Made by a program: the position numbers and the translations under genes
Notes under the pieces: model-generated
Database searches by the model: none
The model's input: the letters and a program-made list of their open reading frames with translations, nothing else
What the model was told of the DNA's origin: nothing
Source: JBBPZA01 sp038330095
GTDB lineage: Bacteria; Actinomycetota; Thermoleophilia; Solirubrobacterales; Solirubrobacteraceae
Reading direction: 5' to 3'
DNA length: 50,096 bases
NCBI GenBank assembly: GCA_038330095.1
Contig: JBBQNQ010000014.1
Span: 1 to 50,096, forward strand
Shown here: positions 1 to 7,659 of the stretch, piece after piece
Layout: every line of letters starts with the position of its first letter
How positions within the stretch are numbered: position 1 is the first letter of the stretch

Positions 1-1
1 C

Positions 2-958
2 ACGACGGACGGGGCCACCGCCGTGACGGACCCCGCGGCTCAGGCGCCGGCCCAGACCACGCCGGGTGACCCCGCCGCCCCCGCGGCGACCACGCCCGCC
101 GGCACCACCACGAACCAGGACCCGGCCGCCGCCGCTGACACGTCGACGACCGACCCGGGCGCGACCACCGACACCTCGACACAGGACACGTCCTCGACCG
201 ACACGTCCTCGACCGACACGTCGTCGACGGACTCGTCTTCGACGGACAGCTCCGGTCAGGACACGTCCTCGACGGACTCGTCCTCGACCGACAGCTCGCC
301 GGCCGCGGACACGTCCACGACCGACACGTCTTCGACGGACTCCTCGTCGACGGGCGCCTCGACCGACAGCTCGTCGAGCGGTAGCTCCTCGAGCGACCCG
401 TCGAGCGGGGACACGTCGTCGACCGACTCGTCGAGCGGTAGCTCCTCGAGCGACCCGTCGAGCGGGGACACGTCGTCGACCGACACGTCGAGCGGAGGCA
501 CCTCCTCGACCGACACGTCCTCAAGCGATACCTCATCGAGCGACACGTCGAGCGGGGACACCTCCTCGACCGACACGTCCTCGAGCGACACGTCGTCAGG
601 CGACACCTCGTCGAGTGACACGTCGAGCGGGGACACCTCCTCGACCGACACGTCCTCAAGCGACACGTCGTCAGGCGACAGCTCGTCAGGCGACAGCTCG
701 TCGAGCGACACGTCGTCGAGCGACACGTCGTCAAGCGACAGCTCGTCGAGTGACACATCGAGTGGGGACCCCTCGTCGAGCGACACGTCCTCTAGCGACA
801 CGTCCTCTAGCGACACGTCCTCGAGCGACACGTCCTCGAGCGACAGCTCCTCTAGCGACACGTCCTCGAACGACAGCTCGTCGAGCGGGGACTCGTCCTC
901 CTCCGACAACTCGTCGTCGACGGACGGCTCGTCCGGGGCCACGACCTCCGGCGGCTAG
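2..958 (+). CDS. Asp/Ser/Thr-rich low-complexity repeat protein (5' end outside window)
   Basis: The frame is open from the left edge, so the true start is probably outside; a GTG at 23 is the first in-window candidate. A Thr/Ala/Pro/Asp-rich stretch (about residues 1-50) leads into some 50 imperfect pentapeptides of the form D-(T/S)-S-S-(S/T/G), encoded by a 15-bp DNA repeat. The repeat part has no Lys, Arg, aromatic or large hydrophobic residue, so the chain would be very acidic and unstructured. There is no sorting motif or membrane segment at the C-terminus (ends in SGATTSGG). This composition is typical of surface or secreted linker regions, but the missing N-terminus prevents any assignment. 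The antisense strand also has a long open frame (256-942) made of LEDVS repeats; the plus frame is preferred because it stays open across the whole repeat array, whereas the antisense frame stops inside it. Confidence 0.55.
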   Translation, partial: TTDGATAVTDPAAQAPAQTTPGDPAAPAATTPAGTTTNQDPAAAADTSTTDPGATTDTSTQDTSSTDTSSTDTSSTDSSSTDSSGQDTSSTDSSSTDSSPAADTSTTDTSSTDSSSTGASTDSSSSGSSSSDPSSGDTSSTDSSSGSSSSDPSSGDTSSTDTSSGGTSSTDTSSSDTSSSDTSSGDTSSTDTSSSDTSSGDTSSSDTSSGDTSSTDTSSSDTSSGDSSSGDSSSSDTSSSDTSSSDSSSSDTSSGDPSSSDTSSSDTSSSDTSSSDTSSSDSSSSDTSSNDSSSSGDSSSSDNSSSTDGSSGATTSGG

Positions 959-991
959 CGCCGCCGCGACGGGGGACCCCGGCGGCGGCGC
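958..991. terminator. GC-rich hairpin between convergent genes
   Basis: A 9-bp perfect inverted repeat (GCGCCGCCG / CGGCGGCGC) begins at the last base of the repeat gene's stop codon. It lies between that gene and the convergent dehydratase gene. There is no U-tract, so it is a candidate bidirectional terminator only. Confidence 0.35.
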
Positions 992-1021
992 GGTACGAGC
1001 CGCGTCGCCGCCGCCTCGTCG

Positions 1022-1426
1022 TCAGGGGCGGCCGTCCCCCAGCTCGATCTCGGCCTCGGCGTTGCGGACGATCCGGTTGCCGTCCTGCTCGGCGACGGTC
1101 GCGACCACCGCGCGGCGGTCCTCGACGCGGGTGACCTCCCCGGTGATGACGATCTCGTGCTCGGGCAGTCCGACGCCGCGGAACTGGACCGAGAGCCGCT
1201 TAAGCGACTCCGGGCCGCCGCCGGCCTCGGTCTGGGCCCGTGCGACCTGCGCCATCGTCCACAGGCCGTGCAGGATCCGGCCGGGAAGCCCGGCCTGCTT
1301 GGCGAAGTCCTCGTCGATGTGGATCGGGTTGAAGTCCCCCGACGCGCCTGCATAGCGGACGGTCAGGTAGCGATCCGGGGTCACACGCAGTTCGGGCAGC
1401 GTCGCGCCCTCGGTCAGCTCGGCCAT
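1022..1426 (-). CDS. MaoC-like (R)-hydroxyacyl dehydratase, HadB-like subunit
   Basis: A 134-aa single hot-dog-fold protein of the MaoC dehydratase family. The catalytic D-x4-H pair is visible as SGDFNPIHIDED (Asp31, His36), followed by the conserved LPGRILHGLWTMA helix. Families of this kind dehydrate (3R)-hydroxyacyl thioesters; in mycobacteria HadB is the catalytic partner of HadA or HadC in fatty-acid synthase II. The ATG at 1426 is chosen over the upstream GTG at 1468 because the homologous part begins there and a purine-rich GAGGGGG precedes it. It starts 2 bases after the stop of the HadA-like gene, so the two are almost certainly co-translated as a heterodimer. Whether the substrate is acyl-ACP or acyl-CoA cannot be seen. 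Confidence 0.85.
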   Translation of the reverse strand: MAELTEGATLPELRVTPDRYLTVRYAGASGDFNPIHIDEDFAKQAGLPGRILHGLWTMAQVARAQTEAGGGPESLKRLSVQFRGVGLPEHEIVITGEVTRVEDRRAVVATVAEQDGNRIVRNAEAEIELGDGRP

Positions 1427-1428
1427 CC

Positions 1429-1869
1429 TCACACCCCCCTCACGATGTTGGTCCACGTCCCCGTGCACACCGGCTCGCCGCGCTGGTTGTCCGACGCGGA
1501 CTCGAACACGTAGAAGGCCATCCCCCCACGCTCGTTGATGTCCCTGACGGACACGGTCGTCGTGATCTCGTCGCCCGCGACGACCGGCGGACCCCAGACG
1601 AACTCCTGGGATCCGTGGACCATCATCATCCAGTTCATTCCCACTTCGGGATCGAGGACCGCCGGCCCCATGACCGGCGCGCTGTAGACAACGGCGAACA
1701 TGGGCGGCGCCACCACGTCGGCGTAGCCGGCGGCCCGTGCCGCCTCAGGATCCAGATGAAGCGGGTTGGTCTCCCCCACCGCCGCCGAGTACTCGCGGAT
1801 CTTCTCGCGCCCGACGGCATAAACCCCGGGCGGGTAGGCCTTCCCGAGCGCTTGCGTGGAGACCGGCAC
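1429..1869 (-). CDS. MaoC N-terminal-like dehydratase, HadA-like subunit
   Basis: A 146-aa protein of the FAS1-type dehydratase (MaoC N-terminal) family. The N-terminus YPPGVYAVGREKIREYSAAV is typical of HadA/UPF0336 proteins. The position equivalent to the catalytic Asp is Glu (VGETNPLHLD), as expected for the structural, non-catalytic subunit of a HadAB-type heterodimer. The start is GTG; no good Shine-Dalgarno site is present, but TAGACT lies 8 bases upstream, suggesting a leaderless mRNA. The HadB-like gene follows directly. Pathway assignment (fatty-acid elongation versus acyl-CoA metabolism) is inference. Confidence 0.82.
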   Translation of the reverse strand: MPVSTQALGKAYPPGVYAVGREKIREYSAAVGETNPLHLDPEAARAAGYADVVAPPMFAVVYSAPVMGPAVLDPEVGMNWMMMVHGSQEFVWGPPVVAGDEITTTVSVRDINERGGMAFYVFESASDNQRGEPVCTGTWTNIVRGV

Positions 1870-1877
1870 GGCGCGGC

Positions 1878-1883
1878 AGTCTA
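1878..1883 (-). promoter_or_regulatory. -10-like TAGACT before the HadA-like gene
   Basis: TAGACT on the minus strand ends 8 bases before the GTG start at 1869, matching the TANNNT spacing seen before many genes in this window. It would give a leaderless transcript. Confidence 0.4.
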
Positions 1884-1941
1884 CGAGGACGACCGCTCAC
1901 GGGTATTCCGCGTCGACGAGGCGACGCCTCCAGCGAGCCCG

Positions 1942-2184
1942 TCAGACCCGAGGGAAGGCGCCCGAGATCACGATCGGCTTCCCGCGCTTGGCGCACATCG
2001 CCGACACGACGACGAAGGCAGTGGACTTCGGGATCGCGGCGTTGATGCTCGCCGGCGGGTTCACGATGGTGGTCTCGTTGGCGTTCTTCTCAGGGAGGAC
2101 CCCGGCGCCGGTGGCGTGGGCCAGAGTCGAGTCGCCGATCGAGTAGGAGCCCGAAGTGGACGTGACCGGATGAAACTCCGGTGC
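1942..2184 (-). pseudogene. Unassigned 80-codon open segment in frame after the lepA stop
   Basis: Immediately after the TAG of lepA the same frame stays open for 80 codons to a TGA at 1942-1944. From about the 12th codon the codons are nearly all G/C-ending with no rare codons, while the antisense frame, which shares third positions, needs TTG, AGA, AGG and TCA. That favours the minus strand. The peptide includes SYSIGDSTLAHATGAG and PKSTAFVVVSAMCAKRGKP. I do not recognise it. No ATG start precedes the coding-like part; an internal GTG would give about 40 residues. LepA itself ends normally, so this is most likely a gene remnant, less likely a readthrough extension or a small gene. It occupies most of the 315-base gap between lepA and the dehydratase pair. 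Confidence 0.3.
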
Positions 2185-3996
2185 CTACCGCTCGGCGTCG
2201 CCCAGCTCGAGGACCGCCAGGAACGCCTCCTGGGGCACCTCGATGCGCCCGACCTGCTTCATCCGCCGCTTGCCCGCCTTCTGCTTCTCGAGCAACTTGC
2301 GCTTGCGGCTGATGTCGCCGCCGTAGCACTTGGCGATCACGTCCTTGCGGAAGGCCTTGACGGTCTCACGGGCGATGACGTGGGAGCCGATGGCGGCCTG
2401 GATCGGGACGTCGTACTGCTGGCGGGGGATCCGCTGGCGCAGCTTCTCGGTGAGCGTGCGGCCGGCGGCGTAGGCCTTGTCGCGATGGACCACCATCGAC
2501 AGCGCGTCCACCGGATCGCCGGCCAGGAGGATGTCGAGCTTGACCAGGTCTGACTCGCGCAGCCCGATCAGGTCATAGTCCAGCGACGCGTAGCCGCGGG
2601 TGCGCGACTTGAGCTGGTCGAAGAAGTCGAGCACGATCTCCACGAGCGGGATGTCGTAGGTCAGCTGCACGCGCTCGGCGGATAGGTAGTGCATCCCTGC
2701 GTGTTCGCCGCGGCGCTCCTGGCAGAGCTCCATCACCGCCCCGACGAACGCCTTCGGGCACAGGATCGAGGCGCGGATGTAAGGCTCGCGCACCTCGACG
2801 ATCTTCGCCGGGTCGGGCATGTCGGTCGGGTTGTGGACGGGGATCACCTCCCCATCGGACAGCGTGACCTCGAACTCGACGCTGGGCATCGTCGCCAGCA
2901 GCTCGAGGTCGTACTCGCGCTCCAGGCGCTCGCGGACGATGTCCATGTGCAGAAGACCCAAGAAGCCGCAGCGAAAGCCGAAGCCGAGCGCGTCCGACGT
3001 CTCGGGCTCCCAGCTCAGGGCCGCGTCGTTGAGCGTGAGCTTCTCCAGCGCGTCGCGCAGGTCGGGGTAGTCGTCGGAATCGATCGGGAAGAGCCCGCAG
3101 AAGACCATCGGCTTGACCTCGCGATAGCCGGGCAGCGGCTCGCTCGCGCCGGCGACCCGCATCGTCAGGGTGTCGCCCACCGCGAGCTTGGTGACGTCCT
3201 TGATGCCGGTGATGAGGTAGCCGACCTCCCCGGGGCCGAGGCTGGCAACGGGGGTCATCGCCGGCGTGAAGAAGCCGATGTCGTCGATGTCGGCCTCCGT
3301 GCCGGCCTGCATCGCCCGGATCGCGTCGCCCTTTGTGAACCGGCCGTCAACGACCCGGATGTAGGCGATCACCCCGCGGTACTGGTCGAACTCCGAGTCG
3401 AAGATCAGCGCGCGCGCCGGGGCGTCGGGGTCGCCGCTGGGCGGCGGCACCCGCTGGACGAGCTCCTCGAGCACGTCGATGACCCCGTCGCCGGTCTTGG
3501 CGCTGATCCGCCGCACCTCCTCGGAAGGCTCTCCCAGCAGCTCCGCTACCTCCCCCGCGACCCGCTCGGGCTCGGCGCCCGGGAGGTCGATCTTGTTCAG
3601 GCAGGGGATCAGCTCGAGCCCGGACTCCACGGCGAGGTAAGTGTTGGCCACGGTCTGCGCCTCGACGCCCTGCGAGGCGTCGACCACCAGCAGCGCGCCC
3701 TCGCAGGCGGCGAGCGACCGCGAGACCTCGTAGGTGAAGTCGACGTGCCCGGGGGTGTCGATCAGGTGCAGCTGGTAGGTCTCGCCGTCCCGCGCCTGGT
3801 ACTGCACGCGGACCGCCTGGGCCTTGATGGTGATCCCCCGCTCGCGCTCGAGGTCCATGGAGTCCAGGAGCTGCGCGCGCATCTCGCGCAGGGTGACCGT
3901 GTGGGTCAGCTCGAGGATGCGGTCGGCCAGGGTCGACTTGCCGTGATCGATGTGGGCGATGATCGAGAAGTTGCGGATGTGGGCTTGGTCGGCCAT
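2185..3996 (-). CDS. lepA: Elongation factor 4 (LepA GTPase)
   Basis: A 603-aa translational GTPase of normal LepA length, which back-translocates or remodels stalled ribosomes. The G1 loop AHIDHGKST (residues 14-22), switch I RGITI (53-57), G3 DTPGH (80-84) and G4 NKID (134-137) are all present, followed by EF-G-like domains II, III and V. The LepA-specific C-terminal domain carries CYGGDISRKRKLLEKQKAGK and ends with the usual VPQEAFLAVL strand. The ATG at 3996 matches the family N-terminus. In actinobacteria lepA lies at the end of the leuS-comEA-comEC-holA-rpsT-lepA order, and the same order is seen here with insertions. The gene diverges from the GlxA-type regulator. Confidence 0.98.
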   Translation of the reverse strand: MADQAHIRNFSIIAHIDHGKSTLADRILELTHTVTLREMRAQLLDSMDLERERGITIKAQAVRVQYQARDGETYQLHLIDTPGHVDFTYEVSRSLAACEGALLVVDASQGVEAQTVANTYLAVESGLELIPCLNKIDLPGAEPERVAGEVAELLGEPSEEVRRISAKTGDGVIDVLEELVQRVPPPSGDPDAPARALIFDSEFDQYRGVIAYIRVVDGRFTKGDAIRAMQAGTEADIDDIGFFTPAMTPVASLGPGEVGYLITGIKDVTKLAVGDTLTMRVAGASEPLPGYREVKPMVFCGLFPIDSDDYPDLRDALEKLTLNDAALSWEPETSDALGFGFRCGFLGLLHMDIVRERLEREYDLELLATMPSVEFEVTLSDGEVIPVHNPTDMPDPAKIVEVREPYIRASILCPKAFVGAVMELCQERRGEHAGMHYLSAERVQLTYDIPLVEIVLDFFDQLKSRTRGYASLDYDLIGLRESDLVKLDILLAGDPVDALSMVVHRDKAYAAGRTLTEKLRQRIPRQQYDVPIQAAIGSHVIARETVKAFRKDVIAKCYGGDISRKRKLLEKQKAGKRRMKQVGRIEVPQEAFLAVLELGDAER

Positions 3997-4009
3997 GGGG
4001 GCGGCGTGA

Positions 4010-4015
4010 AGGGTA
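4010..4015 (-). promoter_or_regulatory. -10-like TACCCT before lepA
   Basis: TACCCT on the minus strand ends 13 bases before the lepA ATG, implying a 5' leader of only about 6 bases. The identical hexamer precedes leuS. Confidence 0.35.
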
Positions 4016-4106
4016 GGGGCGGGTCGCGGCTGAGCCCCCGCGGGGTGGCAGAAATCGTCCGCAATTGGTCCTTGCGGCCACTCGCCCCTTCGTCGATGCT
4101 GTTCGT

Positions 4107-5066
4107 GTGACCCGCCGCCGCCGCGTCGTCTTCGTCGCCTTCCCCGACCTTCAGGCCCTCGACCTGTTCGGGCCGGCGGAGGTCTTCTCGATGGCCGAGC
4201 GCTTCCACCACGGCGGCTACGAGATCGAGACCGTCGCCGCCTCGCCCGACGCCGTTCGCACCTCGAGCGGCTTGACCCTGCACCCGACCCGGGCCCTGAG
4301 CGCCGTCCGCGGCACGATCGACACGCTCGTAGTGGTCGGAGGCGCAGGCGTCCCGCGGGCGCTGGCGGACCAGCGCCTCATACGGTGGATCGAGCGCGCC
4401 GCAAGCCGCTCGCGCCGCGTGTGCTCGGTCTGCAACGGCGCCTTCCTCCTCGCCGCCGCCGGCCTGCTCGACGGCAAGCGCGCCACGACTCACTGGGCCG
4501 CTTGTGACGAGCTCGCGCGGCGCCATCCGCCCGTGACCGTGGAGCGCGACCCCATCTTCGTCCGCGACGGGCGGATCGCGACCTCCGCGGGGGTCACGGC
4601 CGGGATGGATCTCGCCCTGGCGCTGGTCGAGGAGGATCTCGGTCACGACGTGTCGCTTGCCGTCGCCCGCGCGCTCGTCCTGTTCGTGCGCCGCCCCGGG
4701 GGCCAGGCGCAGTTCAGCGCCCAGCTCGCGAACCCCCAGGCCGCCCGCGAGCCGCTGCGCGACCTGCAGCGCTGGATGGTCGACCACCTAGACGGCGACC
4801 TGTCGGTACCCGCGCTTGCCGCCCGCGCTCACATGAGCCCTCGCAACTTCGCCCGCGCCTTCCGCCGCGAGGTCGGGATGACGCCGGGCGCGTACGTCGA
4901 GGCGCTGCGGGTCGAGCGCGCGCGGATCGCGCTGGAGAGCTCGGCCGCACCGGTGGAGCAGGTGGCCCTGGGCTGCGGCTTCGGCACCGTCGAGACCATG
5001 CGCCGCGCCTTCCACCGCCGCCTGGGCGTCGGCCCCGCCGCCTACCGCAGTCGCTTCGCAGCCTGA
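4107..5066 (+). CDS. GlxA-type transcriptional regulator (DJ-1/PfpI domain + AraC HTH)
   Basis: A 319-aa protein from the GTG at 4107. The N-terminal DJ-1/PfpI-like ligand domain (about residues 5-190) begins VVFVAFPDLQALDLFGP and contains the nucleophile-elbow cysteine in SVCNGAFLLAAAG (Cys109). The C-terminal half carries two AraC-type helix-turn-helices (about 218-316), with the signatures ALAARAHMSPRNFARAFR and VALGCGFGTVETMRRAF. Proteins of this architecture are usually activators of catabolic genes. The GTG is preferred to a TTG at 4065 because homology starts there. The DJ-1/PfpI enzyme gene begins 27 bases downstream and is the likely regulatory target or operon partner. The inducer is unknown. 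Confidence 0.9.
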   Translation: MTRRRRVVFVAFPDLQALDLFGPAEVFSMAERFHHGGYEIETVAASPDAVRTSSGLTLHPTRALSAVRGTIDTLVVVGGAGVPRALADQRLIRWIERAASRSRRVCSVCNGAFLLAAAGLLDGKRATTHWAACDELARRHPPVTVERDPIFVRDGRIATSAGVTAGMDLALALVEEDLGHDVSLAVARALVLFVRRPGGQAQFSAQLANPQAAREPLRDLQRWMVDHLDGDLSVPALAARAHMSPRNFARAFRREVGMTPGAYVEALRVERARIALESSAAPVEQVALGCGFGTVETMRRAFHRRLGVGPAAYRSRFAA

Positions 5067-5093
5067 CCATCAACTCACGAGGAGCCATGAACC

Positions 5094-5735
5094 ATGGACG
5101 TCGCGATCCCCCTTTATGACCGTTTCACCGCTCTCGACGCGATCGGCCCCTACGAGGTGCTCTCGCGCATCCCGGGCACCACCGTCCACTTCGTCGCCGT
5201 CCAGCCGGGCCCGATGCGCACCGAGACGGGCATGCTCACCATGCTCGCCGAGAGCGCGCTGGACGATGTTCCCCACCCCGAGGTCATCGTCGTTCCCGGC
5301 GGGCTGGGCAACCGGGAGCTGCTGAGCGACGAGGCGCTGCTCGGCTGGCTGCGCGAAGCGCACGAGCACTCGCGCTGGACGACCTCGGTTTGCACCGGCG
5401 CGCTGCTGCTCGCCGCCGCGGGCATCCTCGAGGACCTCGACGCCTCGACGCACTGGGCCGCGCGCGACCAGCTCGCGTCGCTCGGCGCGCGTCCGGTAGC
5501 CGAGCGGGTCGTGGAGCGCGGCAAGGTCATCACCGCGGCGGGCGTCTCCGCCGGCATCGACATGGCGCTGCTGCTGGCGGCGCGGCTGGGTGGCGACGAC
5601 CTCGCGCAGGCGATCCAGCTGGGCATCGAGTACGACCCCGAGCCGCCCTTCGACTCAGGCTCGGTAGAGAAGGCGCCGGCGCACATCGTCGAGCTCGTCC
5701 GCGAGTTCGCGGCCCCCGAGCGGGCGGTCTCCTAA
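5094..5735 (+). CDS. DJ-1/PfpI family protein, isonitrile hydratase-like
   Basis: A 213-aa DJ-1/PfpI-superfamily protein with a conserved acidic residue near the N-terminus (DRFTALDAIGPYEVL; Asp15) and a cysteine in a strand-turn-helix elbow (SVCTGALLLAAAG; Cys100), followed by STHWAARDQL. This arrangement, including Asp near 15 and Cys near 100, matches the isonitrile hydratase (InhA) branch, which hydrates isonitriles to N-substituted formamides. Many members are uncharacterised, so the substrate is inference. AGGAG lies 9 bases upstream of the ATG. It follows the GlxA-type regulator in the same orientation and is convergent with murJ, with only 16 bases between stops. Confidence 0.8.
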   Translation: MDVAIPLYDRFTALDAIGPYEVLSRIPGTTVHFVAVQPGPMRTETGMLTMLAESALDDVPHPEVIVVPGGLGNRELLSDEALLGWLREAHEHSRWTTSVCTGALLLAAAGILEDLDASTHWAARDQLASLGARPVAERVVERGKVITAAGVSAGIDMALLLAARLGGDDLAQAIQLGIEYDPEPPFDSGSVEKAPAHIVELVREFAAPERAVS

Positions 5736-5751
5736 GAGGCCAGGGGTCTGC

Positions 5752-7386
5752 CTAGGCCGGGCGCCGGCGGAAGCGCCCGGCCACTAGCTCGCGGATCTGC
5801 GCCGCTTCGGGGATGCGCATGAGCAGCACCGCCCCGCCGTACGCCAGGCCGCCGGCGGCCAGCGCCGCCCCCATCGATACGCACTGCGCGGGCACGCCGC
5901 GCCCGAGCAAGCCGTCCAGACCCGACCAGACCCCGTAGGCGACGCCAGCCAGCAGGCCCGCCGCGAAGGTCATCTGCGCGGCCGCGATCAGTGTTCGGCG
6001 CCCGTCGATCCCGCCCAGCGTGCTACGCAGCCGCCAGGCCTGGCCGGCGGTCATCGCGGCATTGCCGACCACCGTCCCGATGACCAGCCCGGCAATCCCC
6101 AGCGGCTCGTAGAGCGCGAGGCTCACGGCGGCGTTGATGCCCATGCTGGCCACGGCGAGCGCGGTGGCCGCCCAGGGCCGCCGCAGGGCGAAGAAGGTGC
6201 GGGTGAGCAGGAGGTTCGCGCCGTTGAACGGCAGCGCCACCGAGAACCAGAGCAGCGCCTCGGACACTGCGTCGGTCGAGTCGGGGCCGAACTCGCCGTG
6301 CTGGTAGACGAGGCGGACGATGGGGGTCGCCAGCACGGCGCTCACCGCCGCGGCCGGGATGAGCAGGAGGAGGATCTGGCGGATGCCGTTGGCCAGGGTC
6401 CCGCGCAGCAGCGGGATGTCGCCGCGGACGGCCGCGCGGGCCAGCGCGGGAAAGAGCACCGTGGCCAGGGCGATCGAGAACATCCCCTGGGGAAGCTGGT
6501 AGAGCCGGAAGGCAGCATCGATCGCCCGCGGGGCCTGGTCGGAGACCAGCGAGCCCAGCGTCGAGTTGATCACCAGATCGAAGTTGATCACCCCGAGCCC
6601 TATGGTCACCGGGAGCATCAGGGCGATGACCTGCTTTATGCGCGGGTCGCGCCAGTCCAGCGCGAGCTTGAGCTCGAAGCCGTGATGGCGCAGGACCGGG
6701 AACGCCATGAGGAACTGAACGATGGTCCCGGCGAGCACGCCGATCGCGTACGCGTAGAGCTGGTTCGGTCCGTCGAACAGCGGCCGCAGCACGACGAGCA
6801 GCACGATGATCACGATGTTCCAGACGAGGGGCGCGAGGGCCGGGATCGTGAAGTGGTCGTACGCGTTGAGGATCCCCACGCACAGTCCGTTGAGGCCGAG
6901 GAGGACGACCACGGGGAAGAGCAGCCGCGAGAGGCCCACGGTGAGGGCGTCGAGCTGCGCGGAGAATGTGTCGCCGATGAACAGCGGCATGACGACCGGC
7001 GCGAGCACGACGAAGATCGCCGTCACCGACCCCAGAACGATGAGGATCAGGAAGAACAGGGTCGATGCCAGGCGGAAGGCGTCCGCCCGCTTGCGCTGCT
7101 CCAGGAGCTCGGTGAAGACCGGTACGAAGGCCGCCGTGATCGCCTGGTCGGCGACGAGCATGCGCAGCAGGTTCGGAATCTGGAAGGCGATCGTGAACGC
7201 CGAGAACGCCCCGCTCGTGGCGAAGTAGCTGGAGGCCAGGATCTCGCGACCGAGGCCCGCGATGCGCGACAGTCCCGTCGCGATCGAGAAGATCGCCGTG
7301 TTGACGGCGATCCTGCGTGGCCGGGCGTTATAGTTGTCGTCGCGCCGCGGCCCGTTCCGCGGCGATGCGCTGTCTATGGCCAACAT
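5752..7386 (-). CDS. murJ: Lipid II flippase MurJ (MviN family)
   Basis: A 544-aa polytopic membrane protein of the MVF/MOP superfamily with about 14 hydrophobic segments. The family N-terminus RIAVNTAIFSIATGLSRIAG and loop LASSYFATSGAFSAFTIAFQ, followed by IPNLLRMLVADQAITAAFVP, are clear. MurJ moves lipid II across the membrane for peptidoglycan synthesis. The only usable starts are ATG at 7386 and TTG at 7383; GGGAG sits 3 and 6 bases before them. Either start lies inside the divergent rpsT gene, so the two genes overlap by 8-11 bases at their 5' ends. Confidence 0.94.
   Translation of the reverse strand: MLAIDSASPRNGPRRDDNYNARPRRIAVNTAIFSIATGLSRIAGLGREILASSYFATSGAFSAFTIAFQIPNLLRMLVADQAITAAFVPVFTELLEQRKRADAFRLASTLFFLILIVLGSVTAIFVVLAPVVMPLFIGDTFSAQLDALTVGLSRLLFPVVVLLGLNGLCVGILNAYDHFTIPALAPLVWNIVIIVLLVVLRPLFDGPNQLYAYAIGVLAGTIVQFLMAFPVLRHHGFELKLALDWRDPRIKQVIALMLPVTIGLGVINFDLVINSTLGSLVSDQAPRAIDAAFRLYQLPQGMFSIALATVLFPALARAAVRGDIPLLRGTLANGIRQILLLLIPAAAVSAVLATPIVRLVYQHGEFGPDSTDAVSEALLWFSVALPFNGANLLLTRTFFALRRPWAATALAVASMGINAAVSLALYEPLGIAGLVIGTVVGNAAMTAGQAWRLRSTLGGIDGRRTLIAAAQMTFAAGLLAGVAYGVWSGLDGLLGRGVPAQCVSMGAALAAGGLAYGGAVLLMRIPEAAQIRELVAGRFRRRPA
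7329..7334 (+). promoter_or_regulatory. Candidate -10 TATAGT for rpsT
   Basis: TATAGT lies 41 bases before the rpsT ATG, inside murJ codons. A TTGACG at 7301-7306 is present, but the 22-base spacing is too long for a standard -35, so only the -10 is proposed. Confidence 0.35.
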
Positions 7387-7636
7387 TCACTCCCAAGAAA
7401 AGCGGATCCTTCGGGCGGAACGCGAGCGGCACGAGAACCGCCGCTACACGACGAAGATCAAGACCTACTTCCGCCGCCTCGAGACCGCAGTGGGAGCGGG
7501 CGACGGCCAGCGGGCCGACGCAGAGCACCGCGAGCTCGTCTCGACGATCGACAAGGCCGTCAAGCGCGGCGCGCTGCACGCCAACAACGGGGCGCGCAAG
7601 AAGTCCCGCGCCTCGCGCGTCCGCCAGGGCGCCTAG
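7376..7636 (+). CDS. rpsT: 30S ribosomal protein S20
   Basis: An 86-aa basic protein of normal S20 length. It begins MANIHSQEKRILRAERERHE and has the conserved central helix STIDKAVKRGALHANNGARK. It binds 16S rRNA during 30S assembly. The ATG at 7376 is fixed by homology; the in-frame extension to 7334 is spurious. rpsT stands alone on the plus strand, diverging from murJ. In typical actinobacteria it sits between holA and lepA, which is its relative position here. Confidence 0.97.
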   Translation: MANIHSQEKRILRAERERHENRRYTTKIKTYFRRLETAVGAGDGQRADAEHRELVSTIDKAVKRGALHANNGARKKSRASRVRQGA

Positions 7637-7639
7637 GCG

Positions 7640-7659
7640 CGCCGGTCAAGGGACCGGCG
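7640..7659. terminator. Hairpin between convergent rpsT and PNPOx-like gene
   Basis: CGCCGGT and ACCGGCG form a 7-bp stem with loop CAAGGG, located 3 bases after the rpsT stop. The stop codon of the convergent gene lies within the hairpin. There is no U-tract; it could serve both strands. Confidence 0.4.

Noticed and set aside
171..900. Short tandem repeats considered as a CRISPR array
   Set aside because: Units are 15 bp, contiguous, in codon phase, with no spacers and no cas genes nearby.
256..942. Antisense 228-codon frame of LEDVS repeats with a GGAGG before its GTG
   Set aside because: It stops inside the repeat array while the plus frame stays open through it and beyond; the GGAGG is only 2 bases from the GTG. 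Not fully excluded.
1856..2146. Plus-strand 96-codon frame with a hydrophobic segment opposite the post-lepA region
   Set aside because: It needs rare codons (TTG, AGA, AGG, TCA) unlike real genes here; the minus frame uses native codons.
7301..7334. TTGACG plus TATAGT as a complete sigma-70-type promoter for rpsT
   Set aside because: The 22-base spacing is too long; only the -10 was kept.
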